Source: an uncultured Prevotella sp. (lineage in GTDB: Bacteria; Bacteroidota; Bacteroidia; Bacteroidales; Bacteroidaceae). From it: DNA of 7,666 nucleotides. The notes under the pieces were generated by a model. That model was not told where the DNA came from, did not search any database, and was given only the letters and a program-made list of their open reading frames with translations. The stretch covers positions 1 through 7,666 of the forward strand of contig USCX01000059.1 in NCBI GenBank assembly GCA_900553285.1, given 5' to 3'. Both the position numbers and the translations under genes were made by a program. Positions 1-7,182 of this stretch are shown one piece after another; the first letter of the stretch is position 1; every line of letters starts with the position of its first letter.

Positions 1-45
1 ATTAATCAGAATTCTGTTGCATTTGCAAGTTGAATTCAGCTATGA

Positions 46-492
46 TTATTTAGTGAACATTCGTTTGAGCTGGTCGAGCGAGACCGTTCCTTCCATATAT
101 ATGAGCGTCAGGTCCGGTTGGCGGCCGGAGCGGACGGCGTCGTTGCGGTAAAAGAGGTAGCGGTAGTGCCCGTCGCGAGGCGGAAAGCAGTAAAAGCCGT
201 AGTAGAGACGCCCGTTTTTCATGCCGGTTTCTTGGTCAATGGCTTGGCGGCCGTCTGTCCGGACGAGTTGTTCGATGTGTTTTGCTTCGGCAGCCGAAGG
301 TTTGAGGGTCAGGCTGCGGAAAAGAGTGAGTCCGTAGGATTTCAGGGGGCGGCCTTTGACCAATACTTCCGTGGCGTCAGGACGATTTTTATACCGGCCG
401 TCGAACAGGGCGGCCACGGCCATCCCTTTTTGTGCATATAGCGGAAGGGCTGTCAGCGTAAGGATTGTGATGAAGAACAAGAGACGTTTCAT
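46..492 (-). CDS. Small secreted protein, DUF6108-like, third gene of an ECF sigma operon
   Basis: 148 aa. Residues 1-20 form a clear signal peptide (MKRLLFF, a hydrophobic core, then LPLYA before Q21), so the mature protein of about 128 residues is probably periplasmic or outer-membrane associated; no lipobox cysteine is seen. The mature part has a basic segment with LVKGRPLKSYGLTLFRSLTL (about 44-63), a helical stretch (67-80) and a conserved-looking end LTLIYMEGTVSLDQLKRMF (129-147). From memory this pattern matches DUF6108, a Bacteroidales family of unknown function found beside ECF sigma genes; no search was run. It starts 14 bases after the stop of the anti-sigma-like gene and is almost certainly cotranscribed. 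A role as ligand or modulator of the anti-sigma protein is inference from position only. Confidence 0.8.
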   Translation of the reverse strand: MKRLLFFITILTLTALPLYAQKGMAVAALFDGRYKNRPDATEVLVKGRPLKSYGLTLFRSLTLKPSAAEAKHIEQLVRTDGRQAIDQETGMKNGRLYYGFYCFPPRDGHYRYLFYRNDAVRSGRQPDLTLIYMEGTVSLDQLKRMFTK

Positions 493-506
493 CGTGTGTG
501 AGTTTT

Positions 507-986
507 TTAGGGAAGTTCGGATGAGGATGTGTGAGGCCCGTCGAGGGCTTGGAACATGTCGGAAAGCTGTTGCTCCACGGAGGGTTGGTCGTGGTTGCGG
601 CTGACGGTGGCGAGAGATTGCTCAACTTGCTGCATGACAATCTCCCTGTCAGTGATACGTTGCCCGTTGATGTAAGCCACGCATACGTTTCGGTGATTGT
701 CAATGGCCCACCAGCTTGTGCCGACTGTGAGTAAAAGCAGAAGGGAGGCTGCCACTTTCATGAGGACCGCCCTTCTCCGTTTTTGAGGTTGCACAGAGTA
801 GGCGTGGAGCGCCCGTCCGACAGCGAAGAACCCCATGACGGCCCGGATGTCGTCATATCGGGGTGAGGCACTTTCCGGAGAAGCCAGAAAACGCCGCAGG
901 AGCTGTTCCTCCTCGTCGGAGGTCTTTCCTTCGAAATAGCGGGCAATGAGTTTGTCCCAACGGGTTGTCGGTTCGAATTCAGTCAT
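507..986 (-). CDS. Membrane anti-sigma-like protein (one TM, no FecR domain seen)
   Basis: 159 aa from ATG at 986. The start codon lies inside the end of the sigma gene (ATGACTGA, 8-base overlap), a classic translational-coupling arrangement. Residues 1-35 (WDKLIARYFEGKTSDEEEQLL) resemble the cytoplasmic N-terminal segment of Bacteroidetes anti-sigma proteins, which binds the sigma factor. Residues 36-72 are a basic, helical linker. Residues 73-94 (VLMKVAASLLLLLTVGTSWWAI) are a single transmembrane helix. The remaining 65 residues (VCVAYINGQRITDREIVMQQVEQSL ...) would be periplasmic and are too short and unlike FecR to bind TonB-receptor signals in the usual way. A longer reading frame back to 1235 exists but lies wholly within the sigma gene and is rejected. 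Anti-sigma function is inferred from topology and context. Confidence 0.82.
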   Translation of the reverse strand: MTEFEPTTRWDKLIARYFEGKTSDEEEQLLRRFLASPESASPRYDDIRAVMGFFAVGRALHAYSVQPQKRRRAVLMKVAASLLLLLTVGTSWWAIDNHRNVCVAYINGQRITDREIVMQQVEQSLATVSRNHDQPSVEQQLSDMFQALDGPHTSSSELP

Positions 987-1482
987 GGTTTTGTGAGTGA
1001 TAGTATTCGCGGATAATTTTACGCGCTCTCGACAGTTGCATCCTGACGGCGGCCGGCTGCATGGATAATTCCTTTGCGATGGATTCGAAGCTGTGGCCTT
1101 CGTATTCGCGACGTTGGACAACGAGTCGCTGTGTGGGTGTAAGTTTGGATTGTATGATGCTTTCGATTTCGCGGAACAGGGCTTCACGTTCAATCCACTC
1201 AGAGGCTTGTTCGTCAGGGACGGAGGGCGTTTCACTGCTTGTCGTGAACTGTAAGCGAGCCTGCCGGCGCAGCATGTCGATGCTCAGATTGCGTACTGTT
1301 GTCACGGACAGGGCTTCGGCCTCTTCGCGCGAGCCTATGGATTGACGCTTAGGCCATAGCCGGCAGAATGCTTCTTGCAAGGTGTCGTTGACATCGTCTT
1401 CGTTTTTGAGGAAGCGGGCAGACAGACGCACGAGCCTGTTGCGTATAGTGCTGAATGTAGTCAGTAGCAGGTCTTCGCTCAT
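979..1482 (-). CDS. ECF-subfamily RNA polymerase sigma factor
   Basis: 167 aa from ATG at 1482 (MSEDLLLTTF). Region sigma-2 spans about residues 10-77, with the core-polymerase and -10 recognition segment DVNDTLQEAFCRLW (30-43) and VTTVRNLSIDMLRRQ (60-74). A variable linker follows. Region sigma-4 spans about 104-160, with LTPTQRLVVQRREYEGHSFESIAKELSMQPAAVRMQLSRAR forming the helix-turn-helix that reads the -35 element. No sigma-3 region or C-terminal extension is present, as expected for ECF factors. An in-frame ATG at 1578 would add 32 residues that precede the usual start of sigma-2; the 1482 start gives the normal length and has a GAG-containing leader. First gene of a three-gene operon with a membrane anti-sigma-like partner, so it is probably held inactive until an envelope signal arrives. 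The regulon cannot be read from the window. Confidence 0.93.
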   Translation of the reverse strand: MSEDLLLTTFSTIRNRLVRLSARFLKNEDDVNDTLQEAFCRLWPKRQSIGSREEAEALSVTTVRNLSIDMLRRQARLQFTTSSETPSVPDEQASEWIEREALFREIESIIQSKLTPTQRLVVQRREYEGHSFESIAKELSMQPAAVRMQLSRARKIIREYYHSQNHD

Positions 1483-1585
1483 TGTGGCTCTTTTCGGGGT
1501 GCTTGGGAGTTTTGTTTTTATCTGTGAAACGCGGAAAATTGTTTTTTGTAACACGAAAGTACTTATTTTGTCGGCCAAAAGTGAA

Positions 1586-1615
1586 AAATCTTTTTTGATT
1601 TCCGCGAGAGGAAAT
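1586..1615. repeat. Two overlapping small dyads in the divergent intergenic region
   Basis: AAATC (1586-1590) and GATTT (1597-1601) flank six T residues. ATTTCC (1598-1603) and GGAAAT (1610-1615) flank GCGAGA. The two hairpins share bases 1598-1601 and cannot form together. They sit just upstream of the rfbA -7 element and within reach of the sigma-operon promoter, so an operator role is possible. The stems are only 5-6 bp and could be chance. Confidence 0.3.
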
Positions 1616-1625
1616 ACTTCATTCG

Positions 1626-1633
1626 TATATTTG
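1626..1633 (+). promoter_or_regulatory. Bacteroidetes-type -7 element for rfbA
   Basis: TATATTTG matches the TAnnTTTG consensus of the Bacteroidetes primary sigma factor and lies 27 bases before the rfbA start, giving a leader of about 20-25 nt. No TTTG occurs 19-21 bases upstream; the nearest ends at 1597, a spacing of 28. The promoter is therefore incomplete and may need an activator, or the true promoter differs. Confidence 0.5.
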
Positions 1634-1660
1634 TGGCATATTACTTAACCCTATTTAGTT

Positions 1661-2545
1661 ATGAAAGGAATTGTCTTGGCCGGCGGTAGCGGAACTCGTC
1701 TTTACCCAATTACGAAAGGTATCAGCAAACAGCTAATCCCTATCTTCGATAAGCCGATGGTCTACTATCCCATCTCAGTACTGATGCTTGCCGGCATCCG
1801 CGATATACTTATCATTTCAACTCCTCAGGATTTGCCGGGTTTCAGGCGTCTCTTGGGCGACGGCACAGACTACGGTGTGCGCTTCACCTATGCTGAGCAA
1901 CCTTCGCCCGATGGGCTGGCCCAGGCGTTTCTTATAGGTGAAGATTTTATCGGTCAAGAGAGTGTTTGTCTTGTCCTTGGCGACAATATCTTCCACGGGA
2001 ATGGCCTCAGCCGGATGTTGCAACAGTCCGTTCTTGCCGCAGAGCAAGAAGGAAAGGCTACGGTATTCGGTTATCGTGTCAACGATCCTGAGCGTTATGG
2101 TGTAGTGGAATATGATGCCGCCGGAAACTGCATCAGCATTGAAGAAAAGCCTGTCCACCCGAAGTCGAACTATGCTGTGGTGGGCTTGTATTTCTATCCG
2201 AACAAAGTGGTGGATGTGGCTAAAAGAATTCGTCCGTCGTCACGCGGCGAATTGGAGATTACGTCGGTTAACCAACGCTTCTTGGCTGACGGAGAGCTCA
2301 AAGTGCAGACCCTCGGACGTGGTTTTGCTTGGTTGGATACTGGCACGCACGACAGTTTGAGTGAGGCGTCGACTTTCATTGAGGTCATAGAGAAGCGGAC
2401 AGGGCTCAAAGTGGCCTGCCTTGAAGGTATCGCGTTGGAGCAAGGATGGATTACACCGGAGAAATTGCGCGAAACCGCCCAACCCATGCGGAAAAACGAC
2501 TATGGACAATATCTGCTCAAATTGGCTGATGAGGCGGAAGTGTAA
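1661..2545 (+). CDS. rfbA: Glucose-1-phosphate thymidylyltransferase (dTDP-glucose pyrophosphorylase)
   Basis: 294 aa, full family length. The enzyme joins dTTP and glucose-1-phosphate to give dTDP-glucose and pyrophosphate, the first step toward dTDP-L-rhamnose and other dTDP-sugars of surface polysaccharides; it is cytoplasmic. All hallmarks are visible: nucleotide-binding loop GGSGTRL (8-14) with KGISKQL (19-25), QPSPDGLAQA (80-89), metal-binding LGDNIFHG (D108), EEKP (161-164), NYAVVGLYFY (170-179), RGELEIT (195-201) and WLDTGTH with second metal ligand D226. The start at 1661 begins exactly at the conserved MKGIVLAGG. The usual partners rfbB, rfbC and rfbD are absent. It is instead followed after 4 bases by an exported protein gene, so it may be a second, dispersed copy. 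Confidence 0.97.
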   Translation: MKGIVLAGGSGTRLYPITKGISKQLIPIFDKPMVYYPISVLMLAGIRDILIISTPQDLPGFRRLLGDGTDYGVRFTYAEQPSPDGLAQAFLIGEDFIGQESVCLVLGDNIFHGNGLSRMLQQSVLAAEQEGKATVFGYRVNDPERYGVVEYDAAGNCISIEEKPVHPKSNYAVVGLYFYPNKVVDVAKRIRPSSRGELEITSVNQRFLADGELKVQTLGRGFAWLDTGTHDSLSEASTFIEVIEKRTGLKVACLEGIALEQGWITPEKLRETAQPMRKNDYGQYLLKLADEAEV

Positions 2546-2549
2546 AATC

Positions 2550-4418
2550 ATGCGTCGGACCGTTCTGCTTGGCTTGCTTATTGCGCTCTTTTTCCCGGCA
2601 TATGCCCAACCTGAATTGCCAGCCCGTTTCGCCCGTTTGTATTCGCTTTCGGATATAGGCGAAAGGGGGTATGTCGCAATCGGTGCCACCGAAGACGGCG
2701 GGCACTACCTGATGCGTCAAGTCTTGTCTACCCAAGTGGCCGGCAAACTGACGGTTACACCCGCAGGGCAGGCTCTCGAAAACTATACCCTGACCCAAGA
2801 AGATAACGTATGGTGCATTGAACGTTACGGTACAGGTTGGAGCTTGTCGGGCAAAAGAGGTTATCTTGCTCCCGATGGCCAGAACGGCTTTCGATGGAGC
2901 GAACGTCCGGTTGCTTGGACATTGGTGGAGACAGGGCATGGAACGTTTGCGCTCGTGGCTGCTGAAACACCTGATTATAAGGTAGGAGTCAGAAGCCAGA
3001 ATGGTACACATTATTTCGGGCGTTATCGTAATGAGGACGATAGGACGCAGCTTCACCTCTATCGCTTTGAGGCAAGACAGGCGCAGCCTCCTACAAACAA
3101 CAGCCGGGTGGCCTTGGCTGTGCTGACGGAAGGTGAGTTCTATTGTCTGAACTCCGATTTGGCTTCGCTGACAGATGCAGGGAATTACCGATTGGCCAAC
3201 GATACACTGAGTCCAGAGGGATGTTTCGCGCAATGGACGGTACGTTATGCTGACGCTGATTATTTCTGCCTTGTAGATGATTGTGGGCAAGCGCTGGCTG
3301 TGGATAGCGGACGCCTCGTCCTGCTTGATGATACCGGTTCGCAATCCGCATTATGGCAGGTTGAAAATGGACTTATCCAGACAGCCGGCCGCGACGTTCC
3401 CTCGCTGATTTTGGGCACTAAGACGGTGGATGGGGCCTGTGTGCCTTACTTATATACTCCGGACGAACTGTTAGTCGCGGACATTCCGACCTTTGCATTT
3501 TATGGTATCGGAAGCCCTCCGTCATTTCAAACCGATGAGCATGGCGCGCTGTTTCTTTTGGGCGCATGGAGTACGTTCGCTTTGTCCGCGTTGTCGTTAC
3601 AAGGTATTACGACAGTTGACCTCAGTCGCATATCACTTCCTCGTGCTGGCTTAACGTTGCATCCGGACGGAGCTAACACCTTAATATATATTCGCGACGA
3701 CGAAACTGAATATGTTGGTTCGCAGCCTCTCTCCCTTATCGCCGTGGGAAACGGTGAGAACGTAGCTCTAACCCCTATTAGCCTTACAGACAAAGATCCT
3801 TTTTATGTGCTCTATCCATTCCGGGCGGCACATGGCGTCACGTATACCCGGACGGCTATTGCTGACGGAGGCTGGGAGACGCTTTGCATTCCATTTGACG
3901 TGAAGACCTTGCCGGGCGATTTTGCTTTTGAAGAGGTAAGGGGCATATCCGGTATGCAACTTCGGTGTGAACAGGTGACAGCCATCGAAGCCAACCGGCC
4001 AGTTATCTTTACTTGTGCGAATACCACGACCGGGGACTCGCCCGTTGAGCTTTCCCTATCGGCTGAAAATGTGTGGGTAACCGCAGAAAGCGATGTAGTC
4101 GAAATGCCCTTGCGTCCGAATTATACTCATTTTACAGTGGGTGAGCGGGCAGGTAGTTGTTATCTGTTGAATAAAACAGGAACAACGTTCGTTTTGGCTG
4201 ATGCGACGAGTAGTTTGCCTCCATTTCGGGCTTATCTCATAACGTCAGCGGTAGCTGCCCGCTTCCGTCTGTTGCATGATACGCCTACCTGCCTGCGATC
4301 TGTGGGAATAGGAACGGAAAGCAGGGAAGTGTACAGCCTTGACGGAAAACTCCTTACACCGAATTCCAACCGGCACAAACAGGTGATTATTGTCAATGGT
4401 AAGAAAATCATCCGTTAG
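2550..4418 (+). CDS. Large exported protein with Bacteroidales-type C-terminal module, function unknown
   Basis: 622 aa. Residues 1-19 are a signal peptide (MRRTVLLGLLIALFFPAYA, then Q20). Residues about 30-280 contain repeated units of the form 'W-[TQ]-[LV] ... acidic-Gly loop ... aromatic-L' (AWTLVETGHGTFAL 122-135; QWTVRYADADYFCL 228-241; LWQVENGLIQTA 268-279), suggesting beta-trefoil-like repeats. Residues about 345-450 hold GITTVDLSRISLP, NTLIYI and YTRTAIADGGWETLCIPFDV, a pattern I associate with Bacteroides/Prevotella surface proteins. The segment PPFRAYL (557-563) and the tail VYSLDGKLL ... VIIVNGKKIIR (594-622) form a terminal module typical of the order, resembling a secretion or anchoring domain. 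No catalytic motif is evident. ATG at 2550 gives an ideal signal peptide; ATG at 2529 is an alternative. It begins 4 bases after rfbA and is probably translationally coupled to it. Confidence 0.82.
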   Translation: MRRTVLLGLLIALFFPAYAQPELPARFARLYSLSDIGERGYVAIGATEDGGHYLMRQVLSTQVAGKLTVTPAGQALENYTLTQEDNVWCIERYGTGWSLSGKRGYLAPDGQNGFRWSERPVAWTLVETGHGTFALVAAETPDYKVGVRSQNGTHYFGRYRNEDDRTQLHLYRFEARQAQPPTNNSRVALAVLTEGEFYCLNSDLASLTDAGNYRLANDTLSPEGCFAQWTVRYADADYFCLVDDCGQALAVDSGRLVLLDDTGSQSALWQVENGLIQTAGRDVPSLILGTKTVDGACVPYLYTPDELLVADIPTFAFYGIGSPPSFQTDEHGALFLLGAWSTFALSALSLQGITTVDLSRISLPRAGLTLHPDGANTLIYIRDDETEYVGSQPLSLIAVGNGENVALTPISLTDKDPFYVLYPFRAAHGVTYTRTAIADGGWETLCIPFDVKTLPGDFAFEEVRGISGMQLRCEQVTAIEANRPVIFTCANTTTGDSPVELSLSAENVWVTAESDVVEMPLRPNYTHFTVGERAGSCYLLNKTGTTFVLADATSSLPPFRAYLITSAVAARFRLLHDTPTCLRSVGIGTESREVYSLDGKLLTPNSNRHKQVIIVNGKKIIR

Positions 4419-4514
4419 TGACAGACTTTGATGTTTAATTTCATGAATTTTAGTTCGGGCACGAGTACATGCAAAAAGGGCTGATGTAGTTTATATGTAG
4501 AGAGGTCGGGATTG
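4419..4514. other. Short intergenic stretch, nothing recognised
   Basis: About 96 bases between the stop of the exported-protein gene and the bidirectional terminator. I see no reading frame, promoter or strong hairpin in it. Confidence 0.5.
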
Positions 4515-4570
4515 AAAACGCAGCGTGCGGGTAAGCAAATGCCTACCCGCACGCTGCGTTTTGCTTTTTT
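4515..4570. terminator. Strong bidirectional intrinsic terminator between convergent genes
   Basis: A perfect 19-bp inverted repeat (4515-4533 and 4544-4562; core CGCAGCGTGCGGGTA) with a 10-base loop, in which GCA/TGC can pair further. On the plus strand it ends in TTTTGCTTTTTT (4559-4570), a good U-tract for the rfbA operon. On the minus strand the repeat itself supplies TTTT. It lies 11 bases past the stop codon of the phosphate transporter, so it serves both convergent units. Confidence 0.95.
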
Positions 4571-4573
4571 AAT

Positions 4574-6805
4574 TTATTCCTGAAAGCGTCGGCTTGCCCG
4601 CAACAGGTGGCGCATGGCGCTAATGAGCTCTTGCGATTCCTGCAACGTGCTCAGGTAAAGTAAATCCACTTTGATATTACTGTCCTCGCGTTGTATGCGG
4701 TCTTGCTGTTGGTGGCGAAGTTGCGACAAGCGGCTTTTTAATGCGTTGCCGTCGACGAGAACGATTTCAGCATTAGTAAAATCCCCGGTCTTTATCATTG
4801 TGGTCACTTTTTCAAAGAGTTTGGTGATTTCTTCGCTGATAGGTTGCAATTCATCCACATAGGCTTTGGGGAGTGGATTGAAATTGTTGTCCACATGTTC
4901 CATGCAGGGTTCAATCATGCGCTTTAAGCAATATACAATTTGTGTACTGCTGTTGCATCCCAAATGAAACCATGTGTTTTTTTCCACAGCTTGCAGGTAA
5001 TCGATTTTTCGCATACCGATGATTTCTTTTCGCCGGTAGCGTTTCCACATGGCTTTCTCGCTTTCGATGGCGTCAGCAGCATGGCGTAGTGTCTTGATGT
5101 TTTCGTCAATCAAGCCTTCGATGATTCGGCTGTACTGCACGCGGGCAAAATCCGCCATGCCTGATTGGGTCTCGCGAACGTGTTCGACAAGCAGATTCCA
5201 GCATTCCTGTTTGTCGTGGCTGCGTACTAAACGGCGGAATACGGTATCTATGTTTTCTTCCTCTTGCTTTTTCTTAAACTTACGATTGTTGTTCACCAGC
5301 GCGAAAGCGACCATCACCATTACAGCAACCATGGCAATGATGCCACCGAAGTAGTTTAGCAAGCTGATGGCAAAACTCATGATGAAAGCAGCTCCGGCCG
5401 TAATGAACCAACCGCCGATGACGGTTATCACACCAGTGATACGATATACGGCCGTTTCACGTCCCCATGCGCGGTCGGCCAAAGAAGAACCCATCGCAAC
5501 CATAAAAGCTACGTAAGTGGTTGACAGGGGCAACTGTAATGATGTTCCTATCACGATGAGAAGACCGCCTAAAACCAAATTGACCGAAGCACGCACCAAG
5601 TCGAATGCTACGCCTTCTTCGAGTTCCACATTCTCGGTATCAAAGCGGCTGTTCACCCATGTTTTCAGGCGAACGGGGACATACTTGCTCAAAACCGATG
5701 TTGTGGAAAGTACGTTTCGGACTGTACGGCGGGCAATGCGTGAAGAGCTGAAAACTTCTTCACCTTCATCTTGTCGGGCCAGATTGACAGATGTGTCGAT
5801 GACCTTGCGTGCTTTCTTTGAGCGGAAAATGGCTACGGTCATGATGAAACCAGCTACGATGAGAAACCACGGGCTCGTTGTCGAGGGCAGCAGCAGCGCG
5901 CCCATCATGTAGGATGCAGGGTCACTACTGCCCGAAGCCACGTAGTCTTCGTATGATTCGAGACCGGCAAGCGGTACACCTATAAAGTTGACTAAGTCGT
6001 TACCCGCAAAGGCCATAGCCAGGGCAAACGTACCGAAAAGCACGATGATTTTGAAAATGTTTACCCTGAAAAGGTGAAGAATTTCCATCAGCACCGTGAA
6101 GAAAACAAAACAGCAAACCAGAATCAGCAATGCGTTGTTTTTGATCCATTCCGTAATGACGGGAGTCATGAAGCGGGCTTCGCCGATACCGCTGACCAGT
6201 AAAAAGTAAATGATGGATGTAATGGAAAGTCCACCGAAGAGGGCAATTGTCCAGCGCAAATGGCGCTTGTAATTAAATGTGAATATCACACGGGCTATCC
6301 ACATGACGATGAAACCGAAAACAAAGGCAATGGCGACCGACAGGAAAATACCTAAAATGACCGACAGGGCCTTGTCTGTATTGATGAGCTGCGCGTAAGT
6401 AAAGCCTCCACCTATGAGTTTTACCATCGCCAAGGCTGTACTTCCTCCCAAGAGACCGAATACCATGGAAACGGTTGTCGACGTAGGCATTCCCAACATG
6501 TTGAAGATGTCCAGTAAGACGACATCTGTTGCCGCCACTGCCAGGAAGATGCACATGACTTGCTCAAAACTATACATGGACGGATTCAGTATGCCATGCC
6601 GGGCGATGTCCATCATGCCGCTGCTTGTAGCGGCTCCGACAAAGATGCCAATGGCTGCGACAATTAGAATCGTCCGAAAACGTGCTGCTCGTGCGCCTAC
6701 GGCAGGACTGAGAAAGTTGACCGCATCATTGGCTACGCCTACAGAAAGGTCGAACGTTGCAAGTACAAAAAGGAATCCTAAGATTCCTAAGTAAATAAAA
6801 TCCAT
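4574..6805 (-). CDS. PiT-family inorganic phosphate transporter with C-terminal PhoU-like cytoplasmic domain
   Basis: 743 aa from ATG at 6805 (MDFIYLG). An inner-membrane, cation-coupled low-affinity phosphate permease by family. Both inverted PiT signature repeats are present: GVANDAVNFLSPAVGARA (23-40) and AGNDLVNFIGVPLAG (267-281), followed by STTVSMVFGLLGG (110-121) and STTYVAFMVAMGSSLAD (428-444). About eleven to twelve hydrophobic helices occupy residues 1-505, with a charged cytoplasmic loop at about 328-405. Residues 508-743 are soluble, highly charged and helical (KKKQEEENIDTVFRRLVRSHDKQECWNLL ...), consistent with the PhoU-like tail of Bacteroidetes PiT proteins. An upstream in-frame ATG at 6850 is rejected because a well-formed promoter lies between the two starts. 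No pst or phoU gene adjoins it. Apparently intact. Confidence 0.95.
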   Translation of the reverse strand: MDFIYLGILGFLFVLATFDLSVGVANDAVNFLSPAVGARAARFRTILIVAAIGIFVGAATSSGMMDIARHGILNPSMYSFEQVMCIFLAVAATDVVLLDIFNMLGMPTSTTVSMVFGLLGGSTALAMVKLIGGGFTYAQLINTDKALSVILGIFLSVAIAFVFGFIVMWIARVIFTFNYKRHLRWTIALFGGLSITSIIYFLLVSGIGEARFMTPVITEWIKNNALLILVCCFVFFTVLMEILHLFRVNIFKIIVLFGTFALAMAFAGNDLVNFIGVPLAGLESYEDYVASGSSDPASYMMGALLLPSTTSPWFLIVAGFIMTVAIFRSKKARKVIDTSVNLARQDEGEEVFSSSRIARRTVRNVLSTTSVLSKYVPVRLKTWVNSRFDTENVELEEGVAFDLVRASVNLVLGGLLIVIGTSLQLPLSTTYVAFMVAMGSSLADRAWGRETAVYRITGVITVIGGWFITAGAAFIMSFAISLLNYFGGIIAMVAVMVMVAFALVNNNRKFKKKQEEENIDTVFRRLVRSHDKQECWNLLVEHVRETQSGMADFARVQYSRIIEGLIDENIKTLRHAADAIESEKAMWKRYRRKEIIGMRKIDYLQAVEKNTWFHLGCNSSTQIVYCLKRMIEPCMEHVDNNFNPLPKAYVDELQPISEEITKLFEKVTTMIKTGDFTNAEIVLVDGNALKSRLSQLRHQQQDRIQREDSNIKVDLLYLSTLQESQELISAMRHLLRASRRFQE

Positions 6806-6830
6806 AGGTGAGTATTTAACAAATTTGTTG

Positions 6831-6863
6831 CAAAGATACTTCATTTCCATTACAAGTGATAAA
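6831..6863 (-). promoter_or_regulatory. Promoter of the phosphate transporter gene
   Basis: On the minus strand, TATCTTTG (6838-6831) exactly matches the -7 consensus TAnnTTTG, and TTTA (6863-6860) is a one-mismatch -33 element at a 21-base spacing. Predicted transcription starts near 6826, giving a leader of about 20 nt before ATG at 6805. This placement supports 6805 as the translation start. Confidence 0.72.
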
Positions 6864-6881
6864 ATATGTTGAGATTTTATC
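6858..6881. repeat. Perfect 8-bp dyad over the -33 region of the transporter promoter
   Basis: GATAAAAT (6858-6865) and ATTTTATC (6874-6881) are perfect inverted copies separated by 8 bases, with centres one and a half helical turns apart. The near arm covers the -33 element, where a bound dimer could block polymerase. It has no U-tract and no gene ends here, so an operator is more likely than a terminator. The binding protein is unknown. Confidence 0.45.
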
Positions 6882-6990
6882 TGTGCAAGTCGTAAAAGCC
6901 ATAAAGGTGTTTCCTGGCGTATTATATTAATGTATAAGGTGACGCTTTTGGGTCTTCTTTGTGCGAATGTTTTCTGTCTTAATGGTTGGG
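6882..6990. other. Intergenic DNA, no gene recognised
   Basis: AT-rich stretch upstream of the transporter promoter. The only reading frame here (28 codons from ATG at 6903, minus strand) runs through the transporter promoter and is not credible. Confidence 0.5.
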
Positions 6991-7026
6991 AAAAAGCCAG
7001 TCGGGAGGGTGGCGTCAGGCTTTTTT
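6991..7026. terminator. Terminator-like inverted repeat, bidirectional
   Basis: AAAAAGCC (6991-6998) and GGCTTTTT (7018-7025) are perfect 8-bp arms around a 19-base G-rich loop, with a run of six T on the plus strand (7021-7026) and TTTTT on the minus strand. On the minus strand it lies just downstream of the predicted sRNA terminator and could back it up. On the plus strand no gene is seen for it to end. The three G/C pairs give a weak stem. Confidence 0.45.
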
Positions 7027-7048
7027 GCTATCTTTGCCGAGGATAATT

Positions 7049-7076
7049 AAAAAAGCTGTATCTGATTGATACACAG
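7049..7076 (-). terminator. Intrinsic terminator of the candidate sRNA
   Basis: On the minus strand CTG-(TG)-TATC (7076-7068) pairs with GATA-CAG (7063-7057) around AATCA, with a two-base bulge. A single C is followed by six T (7054-7049) and then AATT. The stem is short and AT-rich, so termination may be partial. Confidence 0.6.
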
Positions 7077-7178
7077 AATGGAATTGAAGAGTGTGAGATT
7101 TTAGGTAACGATTTAGCTACATTCAGAACGCTCTGACTTGCTGCGGTTTACCTCATAGATTCAAACAACTCTTTCGTA
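7049..7178 (-). ncRNA. Candidate orphan small RNA, about 130 nt
   Basis: A transcription unit with a perfect promoter and an intrinsic terminator but no credible reading frame; the only early ATG (7156) gives a two-codon frame. The RNA can fold as a closed rod: AAGAGT (7173-7168) pairs with ACTCTT (7092-7087), AGGTAA (7153-7148) with TTACCT (7108-7103), and CAGA/TCTG (7135-7132, 7127-7124) closes a tetraloop GCGT. It then ends in the terminator hairpin. The 5' end near 7178 is inferred from the -7 element. The architecture of outer stem, open middle and apical hairpin loosely recalls 6S RNA, but it is shorter and I do not recognise the sequence. It could instead be an untranslated regulatory RNA belonging to an adjacent mobile element. 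Confidence 0.6.
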
Positions 7179-7182
7179 TTTG

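Noticed and set aside
7..16. Palindrome CAGAATTCTG downstream of the sigma operon
   Set aside because: It is too short for a terminator, with no loop and no U-tract; the operon end is not resolved in the 45 bases available.
987..1235. N-terminal extension of the anti-sigma-like gene in the same frame
   Set aside because: It lies entirely inside the sigma factor gene, is low-complexity and not protein-like (TNKPLSGLNVKP), and the overlapping ATG at 986 gives a sensible start.
1483..1578. Longer start for the ECF sigma factor at 1578
   Set aside because: It adds 32 residues not found in the family and would occupy the likely promoter region.
2421..2549. Upstream start for the exported protein within rfbA
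   Set aside because: It would bury the signal peptide behind 43 unrelated residues read out of frame from rfbA.
2517..3344. Long antisense reading frame opposite the exported-protein gene
   Set aside because: No domain-like pattern; it is a shadow of a gene with clear signal peptide and terminal module.
6806..6850. Upstream ATG of the phosphate transporter
   Set aside because: It lies upstream of the predicted transcription start, and family members begin at the MDFIYLG-type sequence.
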